The translations under genes were made by a program, and so were the position numbers. Positions 34,251 through 41,715 of a DNA stretch of 64,000 nucleotides are shown here, piece after piece. The notes under the pieces were generated by a model that did no database searches, was not told the DNA's origin, and worked only from the letters and a program-made list of their open reading frames with translations. The stretch is from Kribbella sp. VKM Ac-2568 (GTDB taxonomy: Bacteria > Actinomycetota > Actinomycetes > Propionibacteriales > Kribbellaceae), in NCBI RefSeq assembly GCF_004345365.1, contig NZ_SLVF01000001.1, positions 248,001-312,000 on the forward strand. The letters are read 5' to 3'. The stretch's first letter is position 1. Each line of letters opens with the position of its first letter.

Positions 34251-35617
34251 CGACCGCGCAGACCTTCCTGCTGCCTGACCTCGGGGAAGGGCTGACCGAG
34301 GCTGAGATCGTCCGCTGGCTGGTGGCCGTGGGCGACGTCGTGGTGGTGGACGCGCCGGTCGCCGAGGTCGAGACAGCGAAGTCGATCGTCGAGGTGCCTT
34401 CTCCGTACGCCGGTGTGGTGGCCGAACTGCACGGCGCGGAGGGCAGCATGGTCGACGTGGGGAAACCGCTGATCACGATCGGCGTGCCTGCTGTTGGCGA
34501 GGACACCGCGGCCGAGGGGGTTCGCGAAGAGGACGAGGCGGCCGAGGCGTATCGCAAGGAGGAACAAGCCGGCTCGGGGAACGTCCTGATCGGCTATGGA
34601 ACCTCCGACGGCGCGCGCAACGGACGGCGTCGCAAGCCCCGTACTGCGGTGGTCGCCGAGGCGGTCGCGTCGTCGGTTCCGCTGGTCATCTCTCCATTGG
34701 TACGCCGGATGGCTCGCGACGCGAAGGTGGATCTGCGCGAGGTGAGTGGTTCCGGCGCCGGCGGCCTGATCATCCGCCGCGACGTCGAAGCCGCCATCGC
34801 GGGCGCTCGCCCGGAGGCAGCGCTTGCCCGAGGCGCCGGATCACCCTCAACCGTGCAGACGCCCGCCCTCCAGGCTCTCGCCGCGCAGACTCCGGCCGCC
34901 TCGGCTGACTCGCGGACTGGGTTGCCGGAGTTGCGGCGGATTCCGATGAGTGGGTTCCGGAAGGCTGTCGCGGCGACGTTGAGCCGGAGCCGGGCGGAGA
35001 TTCCCGAGGCGACGACCTGGGTGGACGTGGACGCCACGGCGCTGGTCGAGCTGCGGGAGTCGTTGCGCACATCCTCGGATCCTGGTCCGGGACTGCTCGC
35101 GCTGATGGCGCGGTTCGTGGTGGCCGGGCTGCAGAAGTACCCGGAACTGAACGGTTTCGTCGACACCGAGCGCGAGGAGCTCGTGCAGTACGACGGGATC
35201 AACCTCGGGCTGGCGGCTCAGACCGAGCGCGGACTCGTCGTACCGGCTGTCGTCGGGGCGCACGCGCTGACCACGCGAGGCCTCGACGCGGAGATCCGGC
35301 GGCTGACGGGATCGGCGCGGGAGGGGCGCCTGACCGCGAACGAGCTGTCCTGCGGCACGTTCACGCTGAACAACTACGGCAGCTTCGGGGTCGACGGCAG
35401 CGCGGCGATCATCAACCACCCGCAGGTCGCGATCCTCGGCGTTGGCCGGATCATCGATCGCCCCTGGGTGGTCGACGGCGAACTCGCGATCCGCAAGCTC
35501 ACCCAGCTGTCGCTCGTCTTCGACCACCGGGTCTGCGACGGTGGCGTGGCCGCGGGCTTCCTCCGCTTCGTCGCCGACGCCTTCGAGTCGCCCACCTCAG
35601 CCTTCGCCGACCTCTGA
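34247..35617 (+). CDS. bkdC: Dihydrolipoamide acyltransferase (E2)
   Basis: A 456-aa E2 core protein. One lipoyl domain (residues 1-80) carries the lipoylated Lys45 in EVETAKSIVEVP. A flexible linker is followed by the E3/E1-binding domain about 146-183 (ISPLVRRMARDAKVDLREVS) and a catalytic acyltransferase domain from about 235 with LNNYGSFGVDGSAAIINHP and the active-site LVFDHRVCDGG (His427). It transfers the acyl group to CoA. GGAGG precedes GTG 34247. Only one lipoyl domain is present, as is usual for branched-chain E2; actinobacterial pyruvate E2 often has two or three. Confidence 0.92.
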   Translation: MTTAQTFLLPDLGEGLTEAEIVRWLVAVGDVVVVDAPVAEVETAKSIVEVPSPYAGVVAELHGAEGSMVDVGKPLITIGVPAVGEDTAAEGVREEDEAAEAYRKEEQAGSGNVLIGYGTSDGARNGRRRKPRTAVVAEAVASSVPLVISPLVRRMARDAKVDLREVSGSGAGGLIIRRDVEAAIAGARPEAALARGAGSPSTVQTPALQALAAQTPAASADSRTGLPELRRIPMSGFRKAVAATLSRSRAEIPEATTWVDVDATALVELRESLRTSSDPGPGLLALMARFVVAGLQKYPELNGFVDTEREELVQYDGINLGLAAQTERGLVVPAVVGAHALTTRGLDAEIRRLTGSAREGRLTANELSCGTFTLNNYGSFGVDGSAAIINHPQVAILGVGRIIDRPWVVDGELAIRKLTQLSLVFDHRVCDGGVAAGFLRFVADAFESPTSAFADL

Positions 35618-35665
35618 TCGGTCCAGCGGAGGTCCCGCCTTCACCGCCGACTCGCCCAGGCGGGA

Positions 35666-36373
35666 TCAGCGGAGCTGGCGGGGGCGGAGGCCGATGAGGA
35701 TGGCGCGGAGGCCGGACTGGAAGCGGGCCGCCGGTCCGGCGAGGTCGTCGCGGCTCAGGTAGGCGGCGAGCGTGTCCGGCTCCACGCCGAGCTGATCCCC
35801 GGCAGCCGTGGGCCAATCTCGCTCAGTCAGCGCGCTCCGGCGTACGGTCGCGGTCCAAGCAGCATCCGTCACCGCGGCACCCACGACGTAGTGGATGACC
35901 GCCGAGACGGCTGCGTCCAGGTGCACGCCCTTGAAGCCTGCTGAGTTGAGCACTCCCAGCACGCGCTCGGTATAGGCCTGATAGTTCGGCCCGAGCCCCG
36001 CGTGACTGGCCAGCAACTGCGGCGCCCACGGATGATCAGCCAGTACTCCGTACGCCGCTTGCGCGAGCGCTGTGAGCTGATCCCGCCAATCTCCCTCATC
36101 CGTCTCGACCAGCGCCCCACCGATCACGGCGTCGACTGCCAGCTCGAGCAGGTCGTTCTTGTTCGCGATCCGCCAGTACAGCGCGGACGTCGCGGCAGTC
36201 CCGAGCTCTACCGCCATTCGCCGCATCGACAGCTGTTCGAGTCCGTCGCGGTCAAGCACCTTGATCGCGGTCTCGACGATGTCTTCCCTGCTCAGTGGTG
36301 CCCGGGTCCGCTCCGGTTCCTCGCGCAGCCAGACCGATCCCAGCACCGTCTTGTCGTTCGCCGCTCGTGCCAC
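35666..36373 (-). CDS. TetR family transcriptional regulator
   Basis: A 235-aa repressor. HTH: LSREDIVETAIKVLDRDGLE and LSMRRMAVELGTAATSALYW, followed by an all-alpha TetR_C_1-like ligand domain. The unusual N-terminal extension (residues 1-27, EEPERTRAP) is typical of actinobacterial TetR proteins near drug exporters, but no exporter is adjacent. It starts at GTG 36373 with AGGA 8 nt upstream. An A/T-rich quasi-palindrome (36395-36420) just upstream may be its own operator. Confidence 0.88.
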   Translation of the reverse strand: MARAANDKTVLGSVWLREEPERTRAPLSREDIVETAIKVLDRDGLEQLSMRRMAVELGTAATSALYWRIANKNDLLELAVDAVIGGALVETDEGDWRDQLTALAQAAYGVLADHPWAPQLLASHAGLGPNYQAYTERVLGVLNSAGFKGVHLDAAVSAVIHYVVGAAVTDAAWTATVRRSALTERDWPTAAGDQLGVEPDTLAAYLSRDDLAGPAARFQSGLRAILIGLRPRQLR

Positions 36374-36737
36374 CGGCTGATCCTAGCGGATACGTCGTTT
36401 CACTAAGTAATACAGCGTTTTAGCGCAGTACGGAGTGTTTCTGCAGGCCTGACTCAGACGGTAGTGACTGTCACTTCTTGCTTCGGTCAACTACTGCACG
36501 CGCATGTCCGCAGGCGATTCCAAGTTGTTATGTCAGACTTTCGGCGAGTCGCGGCCGTTCGGCTTGCGTTCAAGCGGTTGTCCCCAGCAGGCTGGTCCGA
36601 GTCGGCTGTAACACCACGGCATCCGTTCACGATGTCGGCAAGGGGGATCGACTGTTGCCGACATCGGGTCACCGGACATCAAGGTCGGCCGCAAAATCGC
36701 CTGTCCACCGGACGGCTTGAGCAGTGGGGAAATTCTT
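36374..36737. other. Divergent promoter region
   Basis: About 365 bases between the tetR gene and the (TPSE)n protein. It contains an unusually A/T-rich patch around 36395-36425 (ACTAAGTAATACAGCG), a likely TetR operator/promoter, and must carry the cell-wall gene promoter. No gene is visible. Confidence 0.4.
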
Positions 36738-37940
36738 GTGAACGACGTATCGCGGGCCACACGATTTCGTGATGCCCTGACGAAGGCTGCCGGCACGCGC
36801 GGCGCGACCATCCTCGGCGGAGCAGGTGCTCTCGTCCTTGCACTCGGAGGTGTGACGGTGCTGATGGCCCCGTCGGCCTCCGCCGACGGCGCCATCATCG
36901 ACGGCAACCCGACGTGTGAAGACGTGATTCCCGGCTCGATCGAGGTGAAGTTCGATCCGCCGAACGCGGGGACCGAGTCCAATGGGGCGTTCTCGGTGAC
37001 CATGTCGACGCGGACCCTCGCCGTCGATGATCCCGACCACGCCGGCGACCAGACCGGCGGCACGGTGGTGGACTTCGTCGCCACCGGCGGGTCCGTGCTG
37101 GGTGTCATCGTGAAGGGCGGCCCGGCCGCGAACTTCTACGACTACAGCCCTGGCGGCGTGCAGGCCGGCGCGTCACTGCACCCTCCGGTCAACTCGAGCA
37201 ACGACAAGTTCTACGGCCTGAGCCACGTCAACTTCTGCTTCGGCGAGAAGTCGACGCCGACCCCGTCGCCGTCGCAGACGCCGAGCGAGACGCCTTCGGA
37301 GACCCCGTCCGAGACGCCTTCGGAGACGCCGTCCGAGACGCCGAGCGAGACGCCGTCGGAGACGCCTTCGGAGACCCCGAGCGAGACGCCTAGCGAGACT
37401 CCGTCGGAGACTCCGTCCGAGACGCCTTCGGAGACCCCGTCCGAGACGCCGAGCGAGACGCCTTCGGAAACTCCGAGCGAGACTCCGTCGGAGACGCCTT
37501 CGGAGACCCCGTCCGAGACGCCGTCCGAGACGCCTTCGGAGACCCCGAGCGAGACGCCGTCCGAGACGCCTTCGGAGACCCCGAGCGAAACTCCGTCCGA
37601 GACCCCCTCCGAGACGCCTTCGGAGACTCCGTCGGAGACGCCGAGCGAGACCTCTTCGGAAACTCCGACCGTGACGCCTTCGGAGACCCCGAGCGAGTCG
37701 CCGTCCGAAACCCCTTCGGAGACTCCGACCGTGGCGCCGTCGAGCACACCCAGCACCAGCGCTCCGGTGGTCCCGACCGCCGTTGACGCGGGTCAGGCAG
37801 GTAAGGAGACGGTCCTCACCGCCTCGGCGAGCACCAGCCACCAGAGCACCTGGGGTGCGGGGCTGCTGATTCTCGGTGGTCTGCTGTTGTTCGGTGGTGT
37901 CCTGAAGGCGCGGCTGCGTCGCGGTCAGCACACTGCCTGA
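36738..37940 (+). CDS. Cell-wall-associated protein with (TPSE)n stalk
   Basis: A 400-aa exported protein. The signal peptide (residues 1-50) has core GGAGALVLALGGVTVLMAPS and ends SASADG. A folded domain of about 110 residues with two Cys (NPTCEDVIPGSIEVKFDPP to HVNFCFGEK) follows, then a stalk of tetrapeptide repeats TPSE, a Val/Pro-rich tail, and a C-terminal hydrophobic helix (WGAGLLILGGLLLFGGVL) with basic end KARLRRGQHTA. That end is a sortase-type sorting signal layout, but no clear LPxTG is visible before the helix. A class F sortase gene starts 1 nt after its stop. GTG 36738 is chosen with GGGGA upstream. Confidence 0.8.
   Translation: MNDVSRATRFRDALTKAAGTRGATILGGAGALVLALGGVTVLMAPSASADGAIIDGNPTCEDVIPGSIEVKFDPPNAGTESNGAFSVTMSTRTLAVDDPDHAGDQTGGTVVDFVATGGSVLGVIVKGGPAANFYDYSPGGVQAGASLHPPVNSSNDKFYGLSHVNFCFGEKSTPTPSPSQTPSETPSETPSETPSETPSETPSETPSETPSETPSETPSETPSETPSETPSETPSETPSETPSETPSETPSETPSETPSETPSETPSETPSETPSETPSETPSETPSETPSETPSETPSETPSETSSETPTVTPSETPSESPSETPSETPTVAPSSTPSTSAPVVPTAVDAGQAGKETVLTASASTSHQSTWGAGLLILGGLLLFGGVLKARLRRGQHTA
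37279..37735 (+). repeat. 12-bp coding microsatellite (TPSE repeat)
   Basis: More than 30 near-perfect 12-bp units of form CC(G/T)(A/T)(G/C)CGAGAC(G/T/C) encode Thr-Pro-Ser-Glu repeats. Synonymous variation (AGC/TCG/TCC for Ser) shows the array is not a fresh expansion. The last units diverge to TPTVTPSE and TPSESPSE. Such arrays form extended wall-spanning stalks and are prone to slippage. Confidence 0.95.
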
Positions 37941-37941
37941 G

Positions 37942-38664
37942 ATGTTCGGTAAGCGTCGTCACCCGGATCGCTCTGGTTCACCTCGGTGGACCAGGGCGGC
38001 CCTGGTGGCGGGCGCCGTTCTGGTCCTGATCGGCGGCTACCTCGAGTTCAGAGGCGACCCATCGGCCGCCGATCAAGGCCCATCCCAGCCGCTCGCGGCG
38101 GCAAGTCCTGCACTGTCCAAGGCATCCGGATCACCGGCCGCAACGGCTGGTACTCCCACCGCCGTGCCGCCGGAGACTTCCAAGTCGCCGGCCAAGCCGA
38201 AGGCGACCAACACCCAAAAGCCCGCCGCCTCCGGAAGTCCCATCCGGGTGTCGGTACCGCGATTGGGCGTGTCCGCCAGGATCTTGCCGATCCGCGTTCG
38301 TAAGGGTGCGCTCATCCCGCCGTCCAACCCGCGGCTGGTGGGATGGTGGTCCGCCGGCGCCCGGCCTGGAGCGGCCAAGGGCTCGGCGATCATCACCGGG
38401 CACACAGTGCACACCGGTGGCGGCGCCTTCGACGACCTCGACCAGCTGAAGGCCGGGGACGCGGTCAAGGTGACCACGGGCAAGGGCAGCATCGCGTACA
38501 CCGTGGTGGGCGTGAAGGTGTACCGCAAGAAGACGCTGGCCAAGGAGGCCGCCCGGCTGTTCGACCAGACCGTGCCCGGTCGGCTGGTGCTGGTCACCTG
38601 CGAGGACTGGGACGGCACCGCCTACCTGAGCAACGCCGTAGTCATCGCCAAGCCTGTCGCCTGA
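37942..38664 (+). CDS. Class F sortase
   Basis: A 240-aa membrane transpeptidase. An N-terminal anchor helix (ALVAGAVLVLIGGYLEF) is followed by a Pro/Ser/Ala/Thr-rich spacer and the sortase beta-barrel (residues 95-238). Catalytic His is in GHTVHTGGGAFDDL and Cys in LVLVTCEDWDG. The position of the usual Arg reads YLSNAVVIA, so Arg is not obvious there. Class F enzymes attach proteins to the actinobacterial wall. The gene starts 1 nt after the (TPSE)n protein stop, so that protein is the likely substrate. Confidence 0.87.
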   Translation: MFGKRRHPDRSGSPRWTRAALVAGAVLVLIGGYLEFRGDPSAADQGPSQPLAAASPALSKASGSPAATAGTPTAVPPETSKSPAKPKATNTQKPAASGSPIRVSVPRLGVSARILPIRVRKGALIPPSNPRLVGWWSAGARPGAAKGSAIITGHTVHTGGGAFDDLDQLKAGDAVKVTTGKGSIAYTVVGVKVYRKKTLAKEAARLFDQTVPGRLVLVTCEDWDGTAYLSNAVVIAKPVA

Positions 38665-38731
38665 GAGCACCAGTCCTGGCGCCTTCGCCGGCCCCCGAAT
38701 CCCGGAAGTCACCGAACTTGTCGGCAGCGGT

Positions 38732-38760
38732 AGGGGCCTGCCCCCATGGGACCGGCCCCT
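38732..38760 (+). terminator. Hairpin downstream of the sortase operon
   Basis: AGGGGCC and GGCCCCT form a 7-bp stem enclosing CCC/GGG pairing around CAT, about 70 nt after the sortase stop. No U-run, so it is only a candidate. Confidence 0.4.
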
Positions 38761-38965
38761 GGTCTCGCGGGGGCTAGCCGTCGGAACTTTGAATCGAAGG
38801 TCCTGCAACCGCATCGGCGAAGGTGCTGCACCGGCACGGATCGGGCGGTTACACCGGCACGGGCTCGGGTGGTTGCGTCTCCGGGCTGCGTGATGGTGCT
38901 GGTCGGGTGGTGTGGCGACAAGGCCCGGGGCTCCTGTGCCCTGAGGCCGCCGGTGGCCCCCCACC

Positions 38966-39031
38966 GGCACTTTGTGCACCACCTGAGCAGGCCCGGGCGG
39001 ATCGAACGCTCACCCGGTGCACAAGGTGCCG
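38966..39031 (-). repeat. Long palindromic repeat element, copy 2
   Basis: Arms GGCACTTTGTGCACC (38966-38980) and GGTGCACAAGGTGCC (39016-39030) pair over 15 bp with one G-U-type mismatch and enclose 35 nt. The interior, read on the minus strand, matches copy 1 (30524-30590) at TGAGCGTTCG and CTGCTCA. It lies between the sortase gene and an aldo/keto reductase relic. Confidence 0.8.
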
Positions 39032-39103
39032 CCTCAACCGCGCCCCATCGGCTCCCGGCCCGCGACCGGCCTCCCGATGACGGGTCGTTCGCCCGCTAAC
39101 GCC

Positions 39104-39412
39104 TTACAAGCCGCCAGCCGCCGTGGAACCCGCCAGCCGCGCCCACCTGGCCCGGCCGCCACCCCACCTGCAGCCGGCCGGGTTCTCGCGGATTCGGGAG
39201 GGGTGTAGCGAGCCGCCCTTGGCCAGGGGGCTCCAAGCCTCGGTGGCGATGCCGTGGTCGTTGCCGTAGGCCCGTACTTCGGGCTGGACCAGGTACGGGT
39301 GGAACTCGACCTGGTTGACGGCGGGGTCTACCGACGACGTCGACGCCAGGTGGTCCAGATGGGACGGCTCGAAGTTGGAGACGCCGGTCGCGCGAACCTC
39401 ACGGTGGGGATC
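39104..39412 (-). pseudogene. Aldo/keto reductase internal fragment
   Basis: One minus-strand frame gives REVRATGVSNFEPSHLDHLA then VDPAVNQVEFHPYLVQPEVR and GIATEAWSPLAKGGSL. These are the GVSNF, NQVEFHPYLQQ and AWSPLA signatures of NADPH-dependent aldo/keto reductases (C-terminal half of the barrel). The N-terminal barrel with catalytic Tyr/Lys and the C-terminal NADP-binding segment (IPKS...RI-EN) are lost or degraded; the frame ends at TAA 39104. It abuts the MFS gene 3' end. Confidence 0.7.
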
Positions 39413-39425
39413 ATCAGGTTTTCCT

Positions 39426-40610
39426 TCAGACAGTAGTGAGAGCGGGTTCGGCGGTGAGGGCGGCGCGGCGACGGCGGTCCAGCAGGCCGGAGGTCAGCGC
39501 GACCGCGAGGCCGGAGGCGGCGAGGGCGGCGCCGACCCAGTTGGGCGCGGTGTAGCCGAGGCCGTGCTCGATGGTGAGCCCACCGAAGTAGGCGCCGACC
39601 GCGTTGCCGAGGTTGAAGGCGGCGATGTTCGCGGCGGAGGCCAACGCCGGAGCGCCCGCGGCCTTGTCCATCACCCGCTTCTGTAGCGGCGCCACGGTCG
39701 CGAACCCGGCCGCACCGAACAGCGCGATCGTGACCGCCGACGACACCTGTCCGTGGGCGGTGAAGACAAAGGCCACCAGTACTGCGGCCAGCAGCGCGAG
39801 GATCGCGTACAGGCTGGGCATCAACGAGCGGTCGGCCGCCTTGCCGCCCAGCAGGTTGCCCACGACCAGGCCACCACCGAACAACACCAGCAACCAGGTG
39901 ACAGCCCCGGACGAGAAGCCGGCCACCTCGGTCATCATCGGCGCGATATAGGTGAACGAGGCGAACACCCCGGCGAAGCCGAGCGCGGTCATCGCCAACG
40001 CCAGCCAGACCTGCAGGTTGCGGAACACCGCCAGTTCGCTGCGCAGCCCGGGACCCTCGGCGGTGTTCTGCCGGGGCACCAGAAAGACGATGCCGAGCAG
40101 GCCGATCACGCCAAGCACGGTGACTGCCCAGAAGGTCGAACGCCACCCGAACTGCTGGCCCAGCGCGGTGCCGCCCGGAACGCCGAACACGTTCGCCACG
40201 GTCAGCCCGGTGAACATCAGCGCGATCGCACTCGCCTGCTTCGCCTTCGGCACCAGAGACGCGGCGACCACCGAGCCGACCCCGAAGAACGCGCCGTGCG
40301 ACAGCGCCGCCACGATCCGCCCGGTCATCAGTACGCCGTACGAGGGGGCCAGGGCGGAGATCAGGTTGCCGGCGATGAAGACCGCCATCAGCGAGATCAG
40401 CACGGTCTTGCGGGAGATCTTCGAGCCGATCGCGGTCAGCAGCGGGGCGCCGACGACCACGCCGAGGGCGTAGCCGGAGATCAGCAGGCCGGCGGAGGGG
40501 ATGCTGACACCGAAGTCGTCGGCGACCTCCGGCAGCAGGCCCATGATGACGAACTCGGTGGTGCCGATCCCGAACGCACCGATGGCCAGCGCGAGCAACG
40601 CAGCGGGCAT
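39426..40610 (-). CDS. MFS transporter, DHA1 (AraJ/YdhP-like) exporter
   Basis: A 394-aa twelve-helix inner-membrane exporter. The start MPAALLALAIGAFGIGTTEF with VIMGLLPEVADD is the signature of the arabinose-efflux/YdhP-like DHA1 group, with motif A-like GSKISRKTVL and motif C-type VANVFGVPGGTALGQ. Likely a proton-driven exporter of a drug or sugar. ATG 40610 begins the first helix; AGGAG lies 11 nt upstream. It is divergent from a MarR regulator gene, with repeated TGCAA half-sites between them. Confidence 0.9.
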   Translation of the reverse strand: MPAALLALAIGAFGIGTTEFVIMGLLPEVADDFGVSIPSAGLLISGYALGVVVGAPLLTAIGSKISRKTVLISLMAVFIAGNLISALAPSYGVLMTGRIVAALSHGAFFGVGSVVAASLVPKAKQASAIALMFTGLTVANVFGVPGGTALGQQFGWRSTFWAVTVLGVIGLLGIVFLVPRQNTAEGPGLRSELAVFRNLQVWLALAMTALGFAGVFASFTYIAPMMTEVAGFSSGAVTWLLVLFGGGLVVGNLLGGKAADRSLMPSLYAILALLAAVLVAFVFTAHGQVSSAVTIALFGAAGFATVAPLQKRVMDKAAGAPALASAANIAAFNLGNAVGAYFGGLTIEHGLGYTAPNWVGAALAASGLAVALTSGLLDRRRRAALTAEPALTTV

Positions 40611-40659
40611 GGCTGGATTTCTCCTCGAAGATAGTCTTGTGACTGTTACCGGCGTCCGC

Positions 40660-40714
40660 GATAGTTGCACACGCCGACTATTGCACGAGCGCCATGCTGC
40701 CTCATGCAACGATA
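40660..40714. promoter_or_regulatory. Candidate MarR operator cluster
   Basis: Three related half-sites occur between the divergent MFS and MarR genes: ATAGTTGCAC (40661-40670), CTATTGCACG (40678-40687) and the inverted copy CATGCAACGATA (40703-40714). The outer two form an inverted repeat (TAGTTGCA...TGCAACGATA). This fits a MarR-type dimer site that could shut both promoters. Confidence 0.5.
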
Positions 40715-40743
40715 AAGTTCAAGCGAGGCCTTGAGGAGGAGTT

Positions 40744-41199
40744 GTGGGACTACCGGATGACGCCGCTGAGGCGCGGGCCCAGGGTTGGCGCACGCTGGCG
40801 GCACTCCACGCCCGGATCGAGGACGAGCTGGAGCGCGCGCTGCAGAAGCAGCACGGGCTGTCCGTCAGCGAGTACAGCGTGCTCGACGTGCTCGCCCGCC
40901 AGGACGACTACCACCTGCGGATGAACCAGTTGTCGAACGCGGTGGTGCTCAGCCAGTCCGCGACGACCCGGCTGGTAAACCGCCTGGAGGACCGTCAACT
41001 GCTGCAGCGGTACCTGTGCCCGACCGACCGCCGCGGCATCTACACGGAGGTCACCAAGGCCGGCCGCGACCTGCTCGACCAGGCCCAGCCGACGCATGAC
41101 GCAGTACTGACCGGGGCGCTCGACACGGCCTCGGAGCTGCCCGAACTAGCTCCGCTCGTCAATGCGCTCGCGAAGCTCGCCTTGCCCGCCAAGGTCTGA
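40744..41199 (+). CDS. MarR family transcriptional regulator
   Basis: A 151-aa winged-HTH regulator: RIEDELERALQKQHGLSVSE, LRMNQLSNAVVLSQSATTRL and VNRLEDRQLLQRYLCPTDRR (wing), then the C-terminal dimerisation helix. It starts at GTG 40744 after a near-perfect AGGAGGAG. Likely represses the divergent DHA1 exporter in response to its substrate. Its 3' end overlaps the convergent merR gene by 54 nt. Confidence 0.9.
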   Translation: MGLPDDAAEARAQGWRTLAALHARIEDELERALQKQHGLSVSEYSVLDVLARQDDYHLRMNQLSNAVVLSQSATTRLVNRLEDRQLLQRYLCPTDRRGIYTEVTKAGRDLLDQAQPTHDAVLTGALDTASELPELAPLVNALAKLALPAKV

Positions 41200-41583
41200 A
41201 CTCGAACCACCCGCGCCGCTGTCGCGAAGGCTGATGACGGCGTCCAGGTAGTCGGCGACGGCGTCGCGGTTGCGGGCCAGGCAGTCGATCCGCGCGGTCA
41301 TTCGGTCGCGCTCGCGTTCGAGAGTCGCGATCATCTCGGGCGTCGCGTCGGGGAAATGGATCGCCCGTGGCTTGTCCAGGCAGGGCAGGATCTGCTTGAT
41401 GATGCGCGTCGGCAGCCCGGCATCGAGCAGTCCGCGTACCTGCAGCACCCGGTCCACTGTCGCTTCGCTGTAGCTGCGGTAGCCGTTGGTGCAGCGTTCG
41501 GAGACGATCAGGCCCTGCTCCTCGTAGTACCGCAGCAGCCGCCGCGGGGTGTCGGTCCGCTCCGACAGTTCGCCGATCCGCAT
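41146..41583 (-). CDS. MerR family transcriptional regulator
   Basis: A 145-aa regulator with the canonical start MRIGELSERTDTPRRLLRYY, EEQGLIVSERCTNGYRSYSE and the coiled-coil dimerisation helix ATPEMIATLERERDRMTARI. There is no Cys cluster, so metal sensing is unlikely; the SoxR/drug-type group (as in TipAL or NmlR relatives) is more probable. GGAGGGG precedes ATG 41583. The last 18 codons overlap the marR gene end on the other strand. Divergent from the DUF1800 gene, 132 nt away. Confidence 0.9.
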   Translation of the reverse strand: MRIGELSERTDTPRRLLRYYEEQGLIVSERCTNGYRSYSEATVDRVLQVRGLLDAGLPTRIIKQILPCLDKPRAIHFPDATPEMIATLERERDRMTARIDCLARNRDAVADYLDAVISLRDSGAGGSSSDLGGQGELRERIDERS

Positions 41584-41715
41584 CCGTTCCCCTCCAGCTT
41601 CCCTCACATCGGTGTGACGGTTCGAGCATACGAGCCGCCGAGGACGGCTGTGGGTTGGCTGAAGATCGGGGTCGGATGGTGGTGACCGCGGGGAGGGCTG
41701 GACAGGATCGGGGGC

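Noticed and set aside
36390..36425. TetR operator
   Set aside because: The A/T-rich quasi-palindrome has only weak symmetry, so it is mentioned in the neighbouring entries but not called as a site.
37279..37735. Possible CRISPR array
   Set aside because: The repeat is 12 bp, contiguous, in frame and without spacers, so it is a coding microsatellite.
37173..37931. Long antisense Arg-rich and Gly/Val/Ser-rich frames opposite the (TPSE)n gene
   Set aside because: They are the necessary mirror of the 12-bp repeat; no ribosome binding site or family similarity.
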